64,000 nucleotides of DNA, taken from the NCBI RefSeq assembly GCF_000717715.1, contig NZ_JOAI01000003.1:62001-126000 (forward strand), read 5' to 3'. This stretch comes from Streptomyces sp. NRRL B-24484. GTDB lineage: Bacteria; Actinomycetota; Actinomycetes; Streptomycetales; Streptomycetaceae. Position 1 is the first letter of the stretch; each line of letters starts with the position of its first letter. Below the pieces are notes generated by a model. The model worked only from the letters and a program-made list of their open reading frames with translations. It was not told the DNA's origin and searched no databases. Position numbers and translations under genes: made by a program. Positions 56,659 through 64,000 of the stretch are shown piece by piece.

Positions 56659-59361
56659 ATGGTGGATTCGATGCTGCCGGCGCGCTACGAGCGGCGCGAA
56701 CGGCTGGGGCACGGCGGTATGGGCACCGTGTGGAGCTGCTGGGACAGCGTGCTGGAACGGACCGTGGCCGTCAAGATCCTGCACGTGTCGGAGGACGAGG
56801 AGCGCACCGGAACGCTCCTGCGCGAGGCCCAGACGGCCGCACGCCTCAACCATCCCGGGATCGTCGCCGTCCACGACGCCGGCATCTGCCGGGACGGCGA
56901 GGTCTTCGTGGTCATGGAACTCGTCGACGGCCGGAACCTGCGGCAGGTACTGCGCACGCAGGGAGCGCCGGGCCCGGACACCGCCGCCGACTGGGCCGCA
57001 CAGATCACCGACGCCCTGGCCGCCACGCACGACCACGGCGTGGTGCACCGGGACGTCAAGCCGGCCAACGTCATGCTCACCGACGCCCACCGCATCAAAC
57101 TGCTGGACTTCGGTCTCGCCCGGGCCCAGGTCGTCAGCACCGAGGACAGCCGCCTCGTCGGCACCCTCGGCTACATCGCCCCCGAGCGGCTGCGGCAGCA
57201 GAAGGCCGGCTCCCGCGCGGACCTGTACTCCGTCGGCTGCCTGCTGTTCGAACTCCTCACCGGGAGCCCGCCGTTCGTGCGTGACCACAGCGCCGCACTG
57301 ATCCAGGCCCACCTGGACGACCCGGCCCCCGCCGCGAGCAGTGTGGTGCCCGGCCTTCCGGCGGCGCTCGACCTCCTGGTGGCCCAGCTCCTGCAGAAGG
57401 ACCCCCGGGACCGGCCGGCCGGCGCACGCGAGGTGTCCGACCGTCTCCGCACCGCCTTCCCGCCCGCCTCGCGACCCGTCCCGAGACCCGTCCCGGGACC
57501 CGTCCCGGGACCCCGCGTCGACACCGCACCGACCGTCACAACGGGCCCCGCCGAGCTCGAACGGCTCCGGAAACAGGCGGACGAGGCCGCGGACACGGGC
57601 GACCACCGGGAGGCGGACCGGCTGTACGGCGCCCTCGGCGAGGCCTGTACCGGCCTGCTCGGCGCCGAGCACCCCGAGACGCTCACGATCCGCCACAGCC
57701 ACGCCCTGCTCCTCGGCAGGGCCGGCGACCACGAGGAAGCCACCCGACGGCTCACCGTGCTCGTCGACGACTGCGCCCGCATCCTCGGCCCCGACCACCG
57801 CGATACGCTCCTCGTCCGACAGAGCCGGGCCCGCGCGACCGCGGAGTCCGGCAGGCAGCGCGAGGCCGTCCGGCTGTTCGCCGCGCTCGGCGAGGACTGG
57901 ACGAGGATCCTCGGCCCGCACCAGCCCGACACCCTGCTCGTGCGCCACGAGCACGCCCTCGCCGTGGCGGCGTCCGGGAACCACGAGGAGGCCGCACGCC
58001 TGTGCGACGACCTCGTCCCCGCCTGCACCCGGGTGCTGGGCCCCTCCCACCCCGTCACCCTGACGGTGCGCCACGACCTTGCGCACTGCCTCGGGGAGAC
58101 AGGGCGCCGTGCCGAGGCGACGCAACAGTTCGCCGACCTCGCGGCCGAGCGGACCCGCGTCCTCGGTGCGGCCCACCCCGACACCCTCCGGACCAGGCAC
58201 GGTCACGCGCGCAGCCTCGCCGGGACGGGTGACCGGCCGCGGTCGGTCCGGCTGCTGGAGGAACTCCTCCCGGAACTCACCCGGGTGCTGGGCCCCGACG
58301 ACCGGGAGACCCTGACCGCACGCCACAGCCACGCCGTGGGCGTGTCGGACGTCGGCGACCCGGCCGAGGCCGTCCGGCTCTGCACGGCGCTCGTCGCCGA
58401 CTGCACCCGTGCCCTCGGCGCGGACCATCCCGACACGCTCGCCGCCCGGCACAGCCGGGCCCGCAGCCTCGGCGAGTCGGGTGCCCGGCTGCAGGCGGTG
58501 ACCCTGTTGCAGTCCTTGGTCGAGGACCTGACGAGAGTGCTCGGACCGGGCCACCGGGAGACCCTCGCGGCCCGCCACAGCCACCTCCACAACCTCGGCG
58601 AGCTGGGCGAGCGGCACGCGGCGGCCCGGCTGTGCGGAGCACTCGTGTCCGACTGTCGACGGGCGCTGGGCGCCGACCGACCCGGAACGCTCGCGGCACG
58701 GCACGAGGAGGCACGGCAGCTGGGCGCGCGGGGCGACCGGCGACACGCCGTCCGGCTGCTGGAGGAACTCCTCCCGGAACTCACCCGGGTGCTGGGCCCC
58801 GACGACCGGGAGACCCTGACCGCACGCCACAGCCACGCCCACAACCTCGGCGAGGTCGGCGACCACCGCCGTGCCGCCCGGCTGCTCGCCGGACTCGTCC
58901 GGCACTGCACCAGGGTGCTGGGGGCCCGGCACCGCGTGACGCTGACGGCCCGGAGCGACCGCGCGCGCAACACCGGTGCCGCGGGCAGTCCCGCGAAGGC
59001 GGCCCGGATGTACGCGGCGCTCGCCGAGGACCAGTCCGCCGCGGTGGGCCCGCACCACCGCGAGACCCTGGTCGCCCGCAGCAACCAAGCGCACAGCATC
59101 GGCCGGGCGGGCGCCCCGGCCCGGGCCGCGGGGTTGCTCACGACCGTGGTCACCGCCTGCGAGCGGTCGCTCGGCGCAGACCACCCGGACACCCTCATCG
59201 CCCGCAACAACCACGCCCACTACGTGGGTGCGGCGGGATCGCCCGCCGCCGCCGCGAAGATGCTGCAGGACGTCCTCGACCACCAGACCCGGGTCCTCGG
59301 CGCCGGGCATCCGGACACCCGTGCGACGCGCCGCAACCTGCTCCACTGGTCGCGGCGTTGA
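56659..59361 (+). CDS. Ser/Thr protein kinase with kinesin-light-chain-type TPR repeats
   Basis: 900 residues. Kinase domain about 8-270: GHGGMGT glycine loop (17-23), Lys39, HRDVKPAN (130-137), DFG (150-152), and GTLGYIAPE. A Pro/Arg linker follows without membrane helix. The C-terminal 600 residues are about fourteen 42-residue repeats of the kinesin-light-chain/TPR_10 type (VLGPDHRDTLLVRQSRARA...G...EAVRLFAALGEDWTRI). Two pieces of it are identical over 90 bases (58246 and 58750). The TPRs may bind targets; the usual fusion with an NB-ARC domain is missing. Monocistronic. Confidence 0.9.
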   Translation: MVDSMLPARYERRERLGHGGMGTVWSCWDSVLERTVAVKILHVSEDEERTGTLLREAQTAARLNHPGIVAVHDAGICRDGEVFVVMELVDGRNLRQVLRTQGAPGPDTAADWAAQITDALAATHDHGVVHRDVKPANVMLTDAHRIKLLDFGLARAQVVSTEDSRLVGTLGYIAPERLRQQKAGSRADLYSVGCLLFELLTGSPPFVRDHSAALIQAHLDDPAPAASSVVPGLPAALDLLVAQLLQKDPRDRPAGAREVSDRLRTAFPPASRPVPRPVPGPVPGPRVDTAPTVTTGPAELERLRKQADEAADTGDHREADRLYGALGEACTGLLGAEHPETLTIRHSHALLLGRAGDHEEATRRLTVLVDDCARILGPDHRDTLLVRQSRARATAESGRQREAVRLFAALGEDWTRILGPHQPDTLLVRHEHALAVAASGNHEEAARLCDDLVPACTRVLGPSHPVTLTVRHDLAHCLGETGRRAEATQQFADLAAERTRVLGAAHPDTLRTRHGHARSLAGTGDRPRSVRLLEELLPELTRVLGPDDRETLTARHSHAVGVSDVGDPAEAVRLCTALVADCTRALGADHPDTLAARHSRARSLGESGARLQAVTLLQSLVEDLTRVLGPGHRETLAARHSHLHNLGELGERHAAARLCGALVSDCRRALGADRPGTLAARHEEARQLGARGDRRHAVRLLEELLPELTRVLGPDDRETLTARHSHAHNLGEVGDHRRAARLLAGLVRHCTRVLGARHRVTLTARSDRARNTGAAGSPAKAARMYAALAEDQSAAVGPHHRETLVARSNQAHSIGRAGAPARAAGLLTTVVTACERSLGADHPDTLIARNNHAHYVGAAGSPAAAAKMLQDVLDHQTRVLGAGHPDTRATRRNLLHWSRR
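58246..58335 (+). repeat. 90-base exact repeat, copy 1
   Basis: Identical to 58750-58839. The distance of 504 bases equals four 42-residue repeat units. Neighbouring units have diverged strongly, so these two were homogenised or duplicated recently. Confidence 0.9.
58750..58839 (+). repeat. 90-base exact repeat, copy 2
   Basis: Second copy of the sequence at 58246-58335, in the same frame of the TPR kinase gene. Confidence 0.9.
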
Positions 59362-59401
59362 GCCGGCGGCGGTGACAGCGTCCGCCCGGCCGTGTCGTGC
59401 C

Positions 59402-60556
59402 TCAGGAGGCGGCGCTCTCGGCCGCGATCATCGCGATCAGGCCGGCCCTGCCGTGTTCCTGCAGGTGGTGGCGCTGGCGTTCGGCGCCGTTGCCCTCCCG
59501 TAGGAGGCGGCCGACCAGGGGGGCCACCGCGCGGGTGTCGCCGAGCGTCTCCAGGGCGGGGGCGAGGCGCTCCAGCATGGCGGCGGCGACCTCGCCGGCC
59601 GGCCGGGACATCCCGGTGGCCGGGTCGTGCAGGGTGCCGTCCATGCCGTACCGGGCGGCGTGCCAGGCCGCGCCCTCCAGGCTCTCCGGGGTGCGGACGT
59701 CCGGCGGGGTCCCGTCGGCCGCGTCCCGCATCGCGGTGACGACCAGCGCCCGGACGAGTCCGGCGAGCATCACCGCCTCGTCCGCCCGCAGCTGGACGTC
59801 CATCGCGCGCAGCTCCACGGTCGGGAACTTGGCGGACAGCCGGGCCTGCCAGTACAGCTGGCCGCGGTCGCGGATCAGTCGGGCCTCCAGCAGGTGGTCG
59901 ATCCGGCGCTCGTAGTCCCGGGCGTCCTCGAAGTACGGCGGGATGCCGCTGATCGGCCAGCGGCCGAAGACGACCGTCCGCCAGCTCGCGTAGCCGGTGT
60001 CGGTGCCGTACCAGAGCGGCGAGTTGGCCGAGAGCGCGGTCAGCACGGGCAGCCAGGGACGGAGGCGGTTGAGCACCTCGACCCCGGTCTCCGGGTCGGG
60101 GACGGCCACGTGCACGTGCATGCCGTTGATCATCGCCTCGTCGGCCAGCCGCGTGACGATGCTGCGGATCGAGTGGTAGCGCGGGGCGTCCACGATCTCC
60201 GGCGGTGTATCGGGCGCGTACGGGGCGGTGCCGCAGGCCGCCAGCCGGCAGCCCGCCGACTCCGCCGCGGCCGCCAGCGCGTGCCGCAGCCGGAGCAGGT
60301 GGCCGCCGACCTCGCCCAGGCCCTCGCAGACCGGGGTGGCGACCTCCACCTGGGCCTGCAGCAGCTCGTTCTGCAGTTCGTCGTGGTGCACCGCGGGGTG
60401 CAGTCCGGCGACCTGCCGCACCGCGTCGACCCGCGGCAGCGGCAGGCCGCTCTCGGGATCGAGCAGCAGGTACTCCTCCTCGACCCCGACCGTCGGGAAG
60501 TCCCGCGGATCGCGGCGTCGTCCGCCCCCGCCTGCCGTGTCGGTGCCAGCGCCCAT
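59402..60556 (-). CDS. Carboxylate-amine ligase, YbdK/GCS2 family
   Basis: 384 residues. Glutamate-cysteine-ligase 2 family: VGVEEEYLLLDPESG, QNELLQAQVEVATPV, NGMHVHVAVPD, PLWYGTDTGYASWR, and FPTVELRAMDVQLRADEA. These ATP-dependent enzymes join a carboxylate and an amine; YbdK has weak glutamate-cysteine ligase activity. Actinomycetes use mycothiol, so the substrate here is unclear. 117 bases upstream of it on the same strand ends the CorA gene, which is probably a separate unit. Confidence 0.9.
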   Translation of the reverse strand: MGAGTDTAGGGGRRRDPRDFPTVGVEEEYLLLDPESGLPLPRVDAVRQVAGLHPAVHHDELQNELLQAQVEVATPVCEGLGEVGGHLLRLRHALAAAAESAGCRLAACGTAPYAPDTPPEIVDAPRYHSIRSIVTRLADEAMINGMHVHVAVPDPETGVEVLNRLRPWLPVLTALSANSPLWYGTDTGYASWRTVVFGRWPISGIPPYFEDARDYERRIDHLLEARLIRDRGQLYWQARLSAKFPTVELRAMDVQLRADEAVMLAGLVRALVVTAMRDAADGTPPDVRTPESLEGAAWHAARYGMDGTLHDPATGMSRPAGEVAAAMLERLAPALETLGDTRAVAPLVGRLLREGNGAERQRHHLQEHGRAGLIAMIAAESAAS

Positions 60557-60673
60557 GACTCCGGGCTACCACGTCCGCCGCGTCACCACATCCGGGCGGG
60601 TGTTCCCGGGCCGGCCCGGAGACCGCATCGGAGGCCGTGCCGGGGCACTCGGGTACGGCCGGCGGCCGTGCGG

Positions 60674-61711
60674 CTACGGGGTGTCCCGGTGGGCCAGGCC
60701 GCCCGGCAGCGGAGCCGCGGGCTTGCGGCGGCGGTGGTGGAGCCAGACGAAGAGCAGCAGGCAGGGCAGCAGCAGCCCACCGAGGGTGAGCACCAGGAAC
60801 GCCGTGAAGCTGGTGATGTTCCTGACCAGCCAGGCGAAGTTCTGGCCGAAGAAGCCGACGACGAAGGAGAGCGGCAGGAAGACCGTGGCGATGACGGTGA
60901 GTCGCTCCATCGTGGCGCTCTGGCGCAGGGTGATGGTGTTCTGCTCCACCGAGATCACCGCGATGTTCGCCTCCAGCACGGTGGCCAGCAGGTCGCGCTG
61001 GGCGGCGACCTCCTCGTTCACCAGCAGCAGGTGGTCGTGCACGTCGCGGAAGAAGGGCAGCAGCTCGGCCGGCGCGCGCCCCGGCTGCAGCCGCCGGGCG
61101 AGCACGGCGAGCAGCGGGTGGACGGCGCGGTAGAAGTCGGTGGCCTCGCGCCGCAGGGAGTAGATCCGCTCGGTCGGCGCGACCGCGCCGGAGAAGACGG
61201 TGGCCTCGATCTGCTCGATGTCGCGGTCGAGTTCCGCGACGACCGGGGCGTAGCCGTCGACGACCTGGTCGAGGATGGCCCACAGGGTGGCGGCGCTGCC
61301 GGTGCGCAGCAGGTCCGGACGGCGTTCGAGGCGGCTGCGGGCGCCGGCGAGTTCGCTGGCGATGCCCTGGCGGACGGTGATCACGAAGTGTTCGGCGAGG
61401 AAGATGCTGATCTCGCCGGTGTCGATCTCCTCGCGCTCGTCGTCGTACCGCGCGGTGCGCAGGATGATCAGTTCGGTGCCGTCCTCGTACTGCTCGGCCT
61501 TCGGCCGCAGGTGGAAGGACTGGGCGTCCTCGACGGCGAGTTCGTGCAGTCCGAAGGTCTCGCGGACGCCGTCCAGCTCCTCGGGCCCGGGTTCGAAGAC
61601 GCCGAGCCAGACGAAGCCGCCCTGCCGGGCGTGTTCGGCGGCCTCCTCCAGCGGCATCGTGCCCTCGTGCTGCCGGCGTCCGTCGCGGTAGTGCGCGCAG
61701 TCCACGATCAT
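60674..61711 (-). CDS. CorA-family divalent cation transporter
   Basis: 345 residues. Large cytosolic N-domain (FVWLGVFEPGPEELDGVRETFGLHELAVEDA) with the long alpha-helix, then two C-terminal transmembrane helices (LTVIATVFLPLSFVVGFFG and ITSFTAFLVLTLGG). The loop after helix 1 reads GFFGQNF where most CorA proteins have G-M-N; the selectivity-filter Met is replaced by Gln while Gly and Asn remain. It imports Mg2+ or Co2+/Ni2+; ion choice may differ because of the change. Basic C-terminal tail, as usual. Confidence 0.9.
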   Translation of the reverse strand: MIVDCAHYRDGRRQHEGTMPLEEAAEHARQGGFVWLGVFEPGPEELDGVRETFGLHELAVEDAQSFHLRPKAEQYEDGTELIILRTARYDDEREEIDTGEISIFLAEHFVITVRQGIASELAGARSRLERRPDLLRTGSAATLWAILDQVVDGYAPVVAELDRDIEQIEATVFSGAVAPTERIYSLRREATDFYRAVHPLLAVLARRLQPGRAPAELLPFFRDVHDHLLLVNEEVAAQRDLLATVLEANIAVISVEQNTITLRQSATMERLTVIATVFLPLSFVVGFFGQNFAWLVRNITSFTAFLVLTLGGLLLPCLLLFVWLHHRRRKPAAPLPGGLAHRDTP

Positions 61712-61844
61712 GACCGTCTCCTCGCGTCCGGCCGACCGCGCCGTGGGTCGGCACGGCGCGCCGTACCCGCCCCCGGCAACCGATGTTCCTCCGAGTCGGC
61801 GCGGCCCGCTCAGCGGGGCCGCGCCGGTGGCCCCCCGGCGGGGC

Positions 61845-62608
61845 TCAGGAGGGGGTGACCTCGGCCAGGCAGAGCGTGTAGACCTTCGAGCCGCGCTCCT
61901 GGACGTACGCGGCGTCGGTCTGCGGGTAGCCCTTGCAGACGCTCGCGTCCGACACCTCGAACCGGGCGATGACCCGGAACTCGGCGTCCCGGCCGGAGCA
62001 GTCGGCCACGCCGAGGTCGGGCCGGTAGTCGCTGCCGGCGTTGTGGACGAAGTCGCCGACATCGGCGTAGTCGGGGTCGCGCTGCGCCGCGAACGCAAAG
62101 GCAGTGACGACCAGTACCGGCAGCAGAAGGCCGAGGATCTCCACCCGGCGGAACAGCGGCCGGCCCGGCACCAGCGGGACACCGGGGGCGCCCGGGACGG
62201 GCGGGGCCAGCCTGCGGATCTTCGCCAGCGCGACCAGGTTGACCAGCGCGGTGACCGGATTGATCACCGTCGAGGCGATGCCCCACCAGCCCTGCCAGAG
62301 GCTCTTCGCCGTCATGTCCCGGAAGACGGCGGTGCCGCAGTCGCGGCAGAACGGGCCGCGCGGCTTGAGGAAGCGCATCACCACCAGGAAGCCCTGGTGG
62401 CCGCGGACGGTGGCCTGCACGGCCGGCACCGAGCCGCAGCAGCGGCAGAACGGGCCCGCGGAGAACGGCACCGACCCGGCGGCCGGGCCGGGGTCGGCCG
62501 CGGCCTGCCCGGGGCGGGCGGTGCGGACACGGGCACCGGGCCCGTCCCCGCACCGTCGGCGGGGGCCGCGGCCGGGTCGGACGGGAGCTGCGGTGCGGGT
62601 ACGGACAT
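61845..62608 (-). CDS. Membrane protein with zinc-ribbon, apparent -1 frameshift near 62512
   Basis: The C-terminal part reads well from about 62510 down: FCRCCGSVP...FCRDCGTAVF, a four-cysteine ribbon, then KSLWQGWWGIASTVINPVTALVNLVALAKI, a membrane helix (ILGLLLPVLVVTAFAFAA), and an extracellular domain with two cysteines. No sensible start exists in that frame. A natural N-terminus (MSVPAPQLPSDPAAAPADGA..., ATG 62608) is in another frame and joins it if one G is added in the GGGG run around 62512. This is either a sequencing error or a disabled gene. The product resembles LppU/SCO3897-like proteins of Streptomyces. Confidence 0.65.
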
Positions 62609-62809
62609 GCGGATCCGCTGCGGGAGTGGTTCCGGGGGTGGGCAGGCGGACGCCACCGGTGCGCACCGACGGCGCGGCACCGGATTTCCGGCGGCCCGGC
62701 GCACGGTGTCCGGACGCTGCGTCAGATCGTCCGCGGGGCTGCCCGATCGGTCGGCGGGTCCCGGAAAACCGCTGGACAGGCGGACGACGGGTGGAAGATC
62801 ATCCACCCG

Positions 62810-63316
62810 ATGACTACACGAACCGATGTACCAGCGGCCCTGGACGAGCGCACCCAGCTCATCACCTTCCTCGACTACGCCCGCGCCACCGCACGGGCCA
62901 AGTGCGAGGGGGTCAGCGCCGAGGACGCCCGCCGCGCTCCCCTGCCGGGCTCGCCCCTGATGACCCTCGCCGGCCTGATCAACCATCTCCGGTGGGTCGA
63001 GCACTGGTGGTTCGAGGTCATGTTCCTCGGTGAGGAGGACCGCGGCCCCTGGACGGAGGAGGATCCCGACCGGGAGATGCGGATCGCCGTCGACCGCCCG
63101 CTCGACGAGCTGCTCGCCGAGTACGAGGCGGCGTGCGCCCGCCACAACGAGCTGATCGCCGCCAACTCCCTGGACTCGGTGGCGAAGCGGACCCGGCGCG
63201 ACGGCGGGCGGTTCGACCTGCGCTGGATCGTCCTCCACCTGATCGAGGAGACCTCCCGGCACAACGGGCACCTCGACGTGCTCCGCGAGATCGTGGACGG
63301 CACCACCGGCTCCTGA
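62810..63316 (+). CDS. DinB-family protein
   Basis: 168 residues. Four-helix bundle of the DinB/DUF664 type: FLDYARATARAKCEGVSAEDARRAPLPGSPLMTLAGLINHLRWVEHWWFEVMFLGE, then LIEETSRHNGHLDVLREIVDG, with metal-binding histidines in INHLRWVEHWW and RHNGHLD. Actinobacterial members are often mycothiol-dependent transferases. Substrate unknown. Confidence 0.88.
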   Translation: MTTRTDVPAALDERTQLITFLDYARATARAKCEGVSAEDARRAPLPGSPLMTLAGLINHLRWVEHWWFEVMFLGEEDRGPWTEEDPDREMRIAVDRPLDELLAEYEAACARHNELIAANSLDSVAKRTRRDGGRFDLRWIVLHLIEETSRHNGHLDVLREIVDGTTGS

Positions 63317-63380
63317 CGCGCCGTCGCGCGACGCATCGCGGTCGGGCCGGGCGGCCGGTCGTCCACGTACACTGACGGGC

Positions 63381-63764
63381 ATGGCGTGCCGCATCAGTGA
63401 ACTGGTCCTCGACGCAGCCGACCCCGGCCTGCTCGCGGCCTTCTGGCGCGAGGTGCTCGGCTACGTCGAGCTCGGCCGGGAGGACGACGGCAGCATCGAG
63501 ATCGGGCCGCCCGGCACGGGCTTCGGCGGCCCGCAGCCCACCCTCGTCATCAGCCCGTCCGAGGACCCGCGGCCGGCCAAGCTCCGGCTGCACATCGACG
63601 TCAGCGCCACCGACCGCGAGCAGGACGCCGAGCTGGAGCGGCTGCTCGCCCTCGGCGCCCGGCACGCCGACGTCGGCCAGACCGGTGCCGAGAGCTGGTA
63701 CGTCCTGGCCGACCCGGAGGGCAACGAGTTCTGCCTGCTGCGGCGCCGGATCGAGCCCGTCTGA
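63381..63764 (+). CDS. VOC-family (glyoxalase-like) protein
   Basis: 127 residues. Paired beta-alpha-beta-beta-beta modules: RISELVLDAADPGLLAAFWREVLGY, LRLHIDVSATD, ESWYVLADPEGNEFCLL. Typical of small VOC proteins that bind a metal and a small ligand. The role could be isomerase, dioxygenase or drug binding; not determined. Confidence 0.85.
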   Translation: MACRISELVLDAADPGLLAAFWREVLGYVELGREDDGSIEIGPPGTGFGGPQPTLVISPSEDPRPAKLRLHIDVSATDREQDAELERLLALGARHADVGQTGAESWYVLADPEGNEFCLLRRRIEPV

Positions 63765-63775
63765 CGGACGGCGGG

Positions 63776-64000
63776 TCAGCCGTCGTCGGACGGCCCCATG
63801 CCGAAGGAGTCGTGGACGGGTCGGACCTCGACCGCCACGACGTGGAAGTCGACCACCCGTCCGGCGATCTCGCGGGCCCGCTCCGGGCTCGCGCAGTCGA
63901 GCACGTAGTAGGCCGTCAGGTGGACGGGTGCGGCGGTGAGCGGCCCGTCCGACGGCACCGGGGCCTCGTCGTGCAGCCGGAGCACGGTCGTGTCGGCGGG
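63776..64000 (-). CDS. YciI-related (YCII) domain protein, N-terminus beyond window
   Basis: Only the last 74 codons are visible. LTAYYVLDCASPERAREIAGRVVDFHVVAVEVRPV is typical of the second half of YCII-domain proteins, with the ligand-binding acid/His residues of the ferredoxin-like dimer. The start lies to the right of the window. It is convergent with the VOC gene. Function unknown. Confidence 0.75.
   Translation of the reverse strand, partial: PADTTVLRLHDEAPVPSDGPLTAAPVHLTAYYVLDCASPERAREIAGRVVDFHVVAVEVRPVHDSFGMGPSDDG

Noticed and set aside
55525..59346. A 1273-codon minus-strand frame opposite the TPR kinase
   Set aside because: Shadow of the repeat-rich kinase gene; its apparent repeats only mirror the TPR units.

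Overview
The window is chromosomal DNA of very high GC, with strong G/C bias at third codon positions, GTG/TTG starts, GGAGG-type ribosome sites and many 4-base ATGA/GTGA overlaps. Together with a conservon (cvnABCD plus a CYP157-type P450), a class E sortase, a LitR-like B12 regulator, a secreted LPMO and a Tat-exported glucanase, this points to a Streptomycetaceae actinomycete (Streptomyces or Kitasatospora). No rRNA, tRNA, CRISPR array, insertion sequence or prophage was seen.

Layout. 1-2.1 kb (minus): a four-gene coupled operon of a 60-aa peptide, two small proteins and a diaminopimelate-decarboxylase-type PLP enzyme cut by the window edge. 2.3-6.3 kb (minus): a Ser/Thr kinase with Sel1-like repeats behind a NYN/PIN-like nuclease with an FHA domain. 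6.6-13 kb: phenylacetate-CoA ligase with a TetR-type operator, a MarR/hydrolase divergent pair, an MFS exporter and small proteins. 13-18 kb: secreted M19-like amidohydrolase with discoidin domain, DUF2871 membrane protein, TrmO, and an LPMO whose promoter carries a DasR-like site. 18.5-20.8 kb: SRPBCC protein, then a Rieske oxygenase coupled to an amphi-Trp protein. 21.4-26.1 kb: conservon and P450. 26.2-29.4 kb: HxlR/quinone-reductase pair, universal stress protein with a DevR-like box, zinc-ribbon protein. 29.9-35.3 kb: LitR-like regulator, ECF sigma factor, sortase E, GT2 and a 41-aa LPKTG microprotein. 36.9-41.3 kb: a signalling operon of response-regulator/thioredoxin-reductase fusion, soluble cNMP-domain histidine kinase and NAD kinase. 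41.7-43.4 kb: GH64 glucanase with CBM6 behind a LacI-type operator. 43.5-51.6 kb: a divergent catabolic cluster for an aminobenzoate or salicylate (PaaX, FAH, RidA, cupin, TesB, aryl-CoA ligase, aryl-CoA monooxygenase/reductase). 51.6-54 kb: FdhF/YdeP molybdoenzyme. 54.3-56.5 kb: DyP peroxidase and encapsulin shell. 56.7-64 kb: kinase with kinesin-light-chain-type TPRs, YbdK ligase, CorA, a gene with an apparent frameshift, DinB, VOC and YciI proteins.

Functional links. The aryl-CoA cluster can be read as a complete route: activation, CoA-ester hydroxylation, thioester release, cupin ring cleavage, RidA imine hydrolysis and FAH cleavage. The RR-TrxR/kinase/NAD-kinase operon joins NADPH supply to a two-component system. 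The kinase/FHA-nuclease pair suggests phospho-dependent control of an RNase. The conservon is complete, but its P450 has DQVLW where ExxR is expected and it lacks the usual CYP154 partner. All functional statements come from reading motifs and context; no database search was run.
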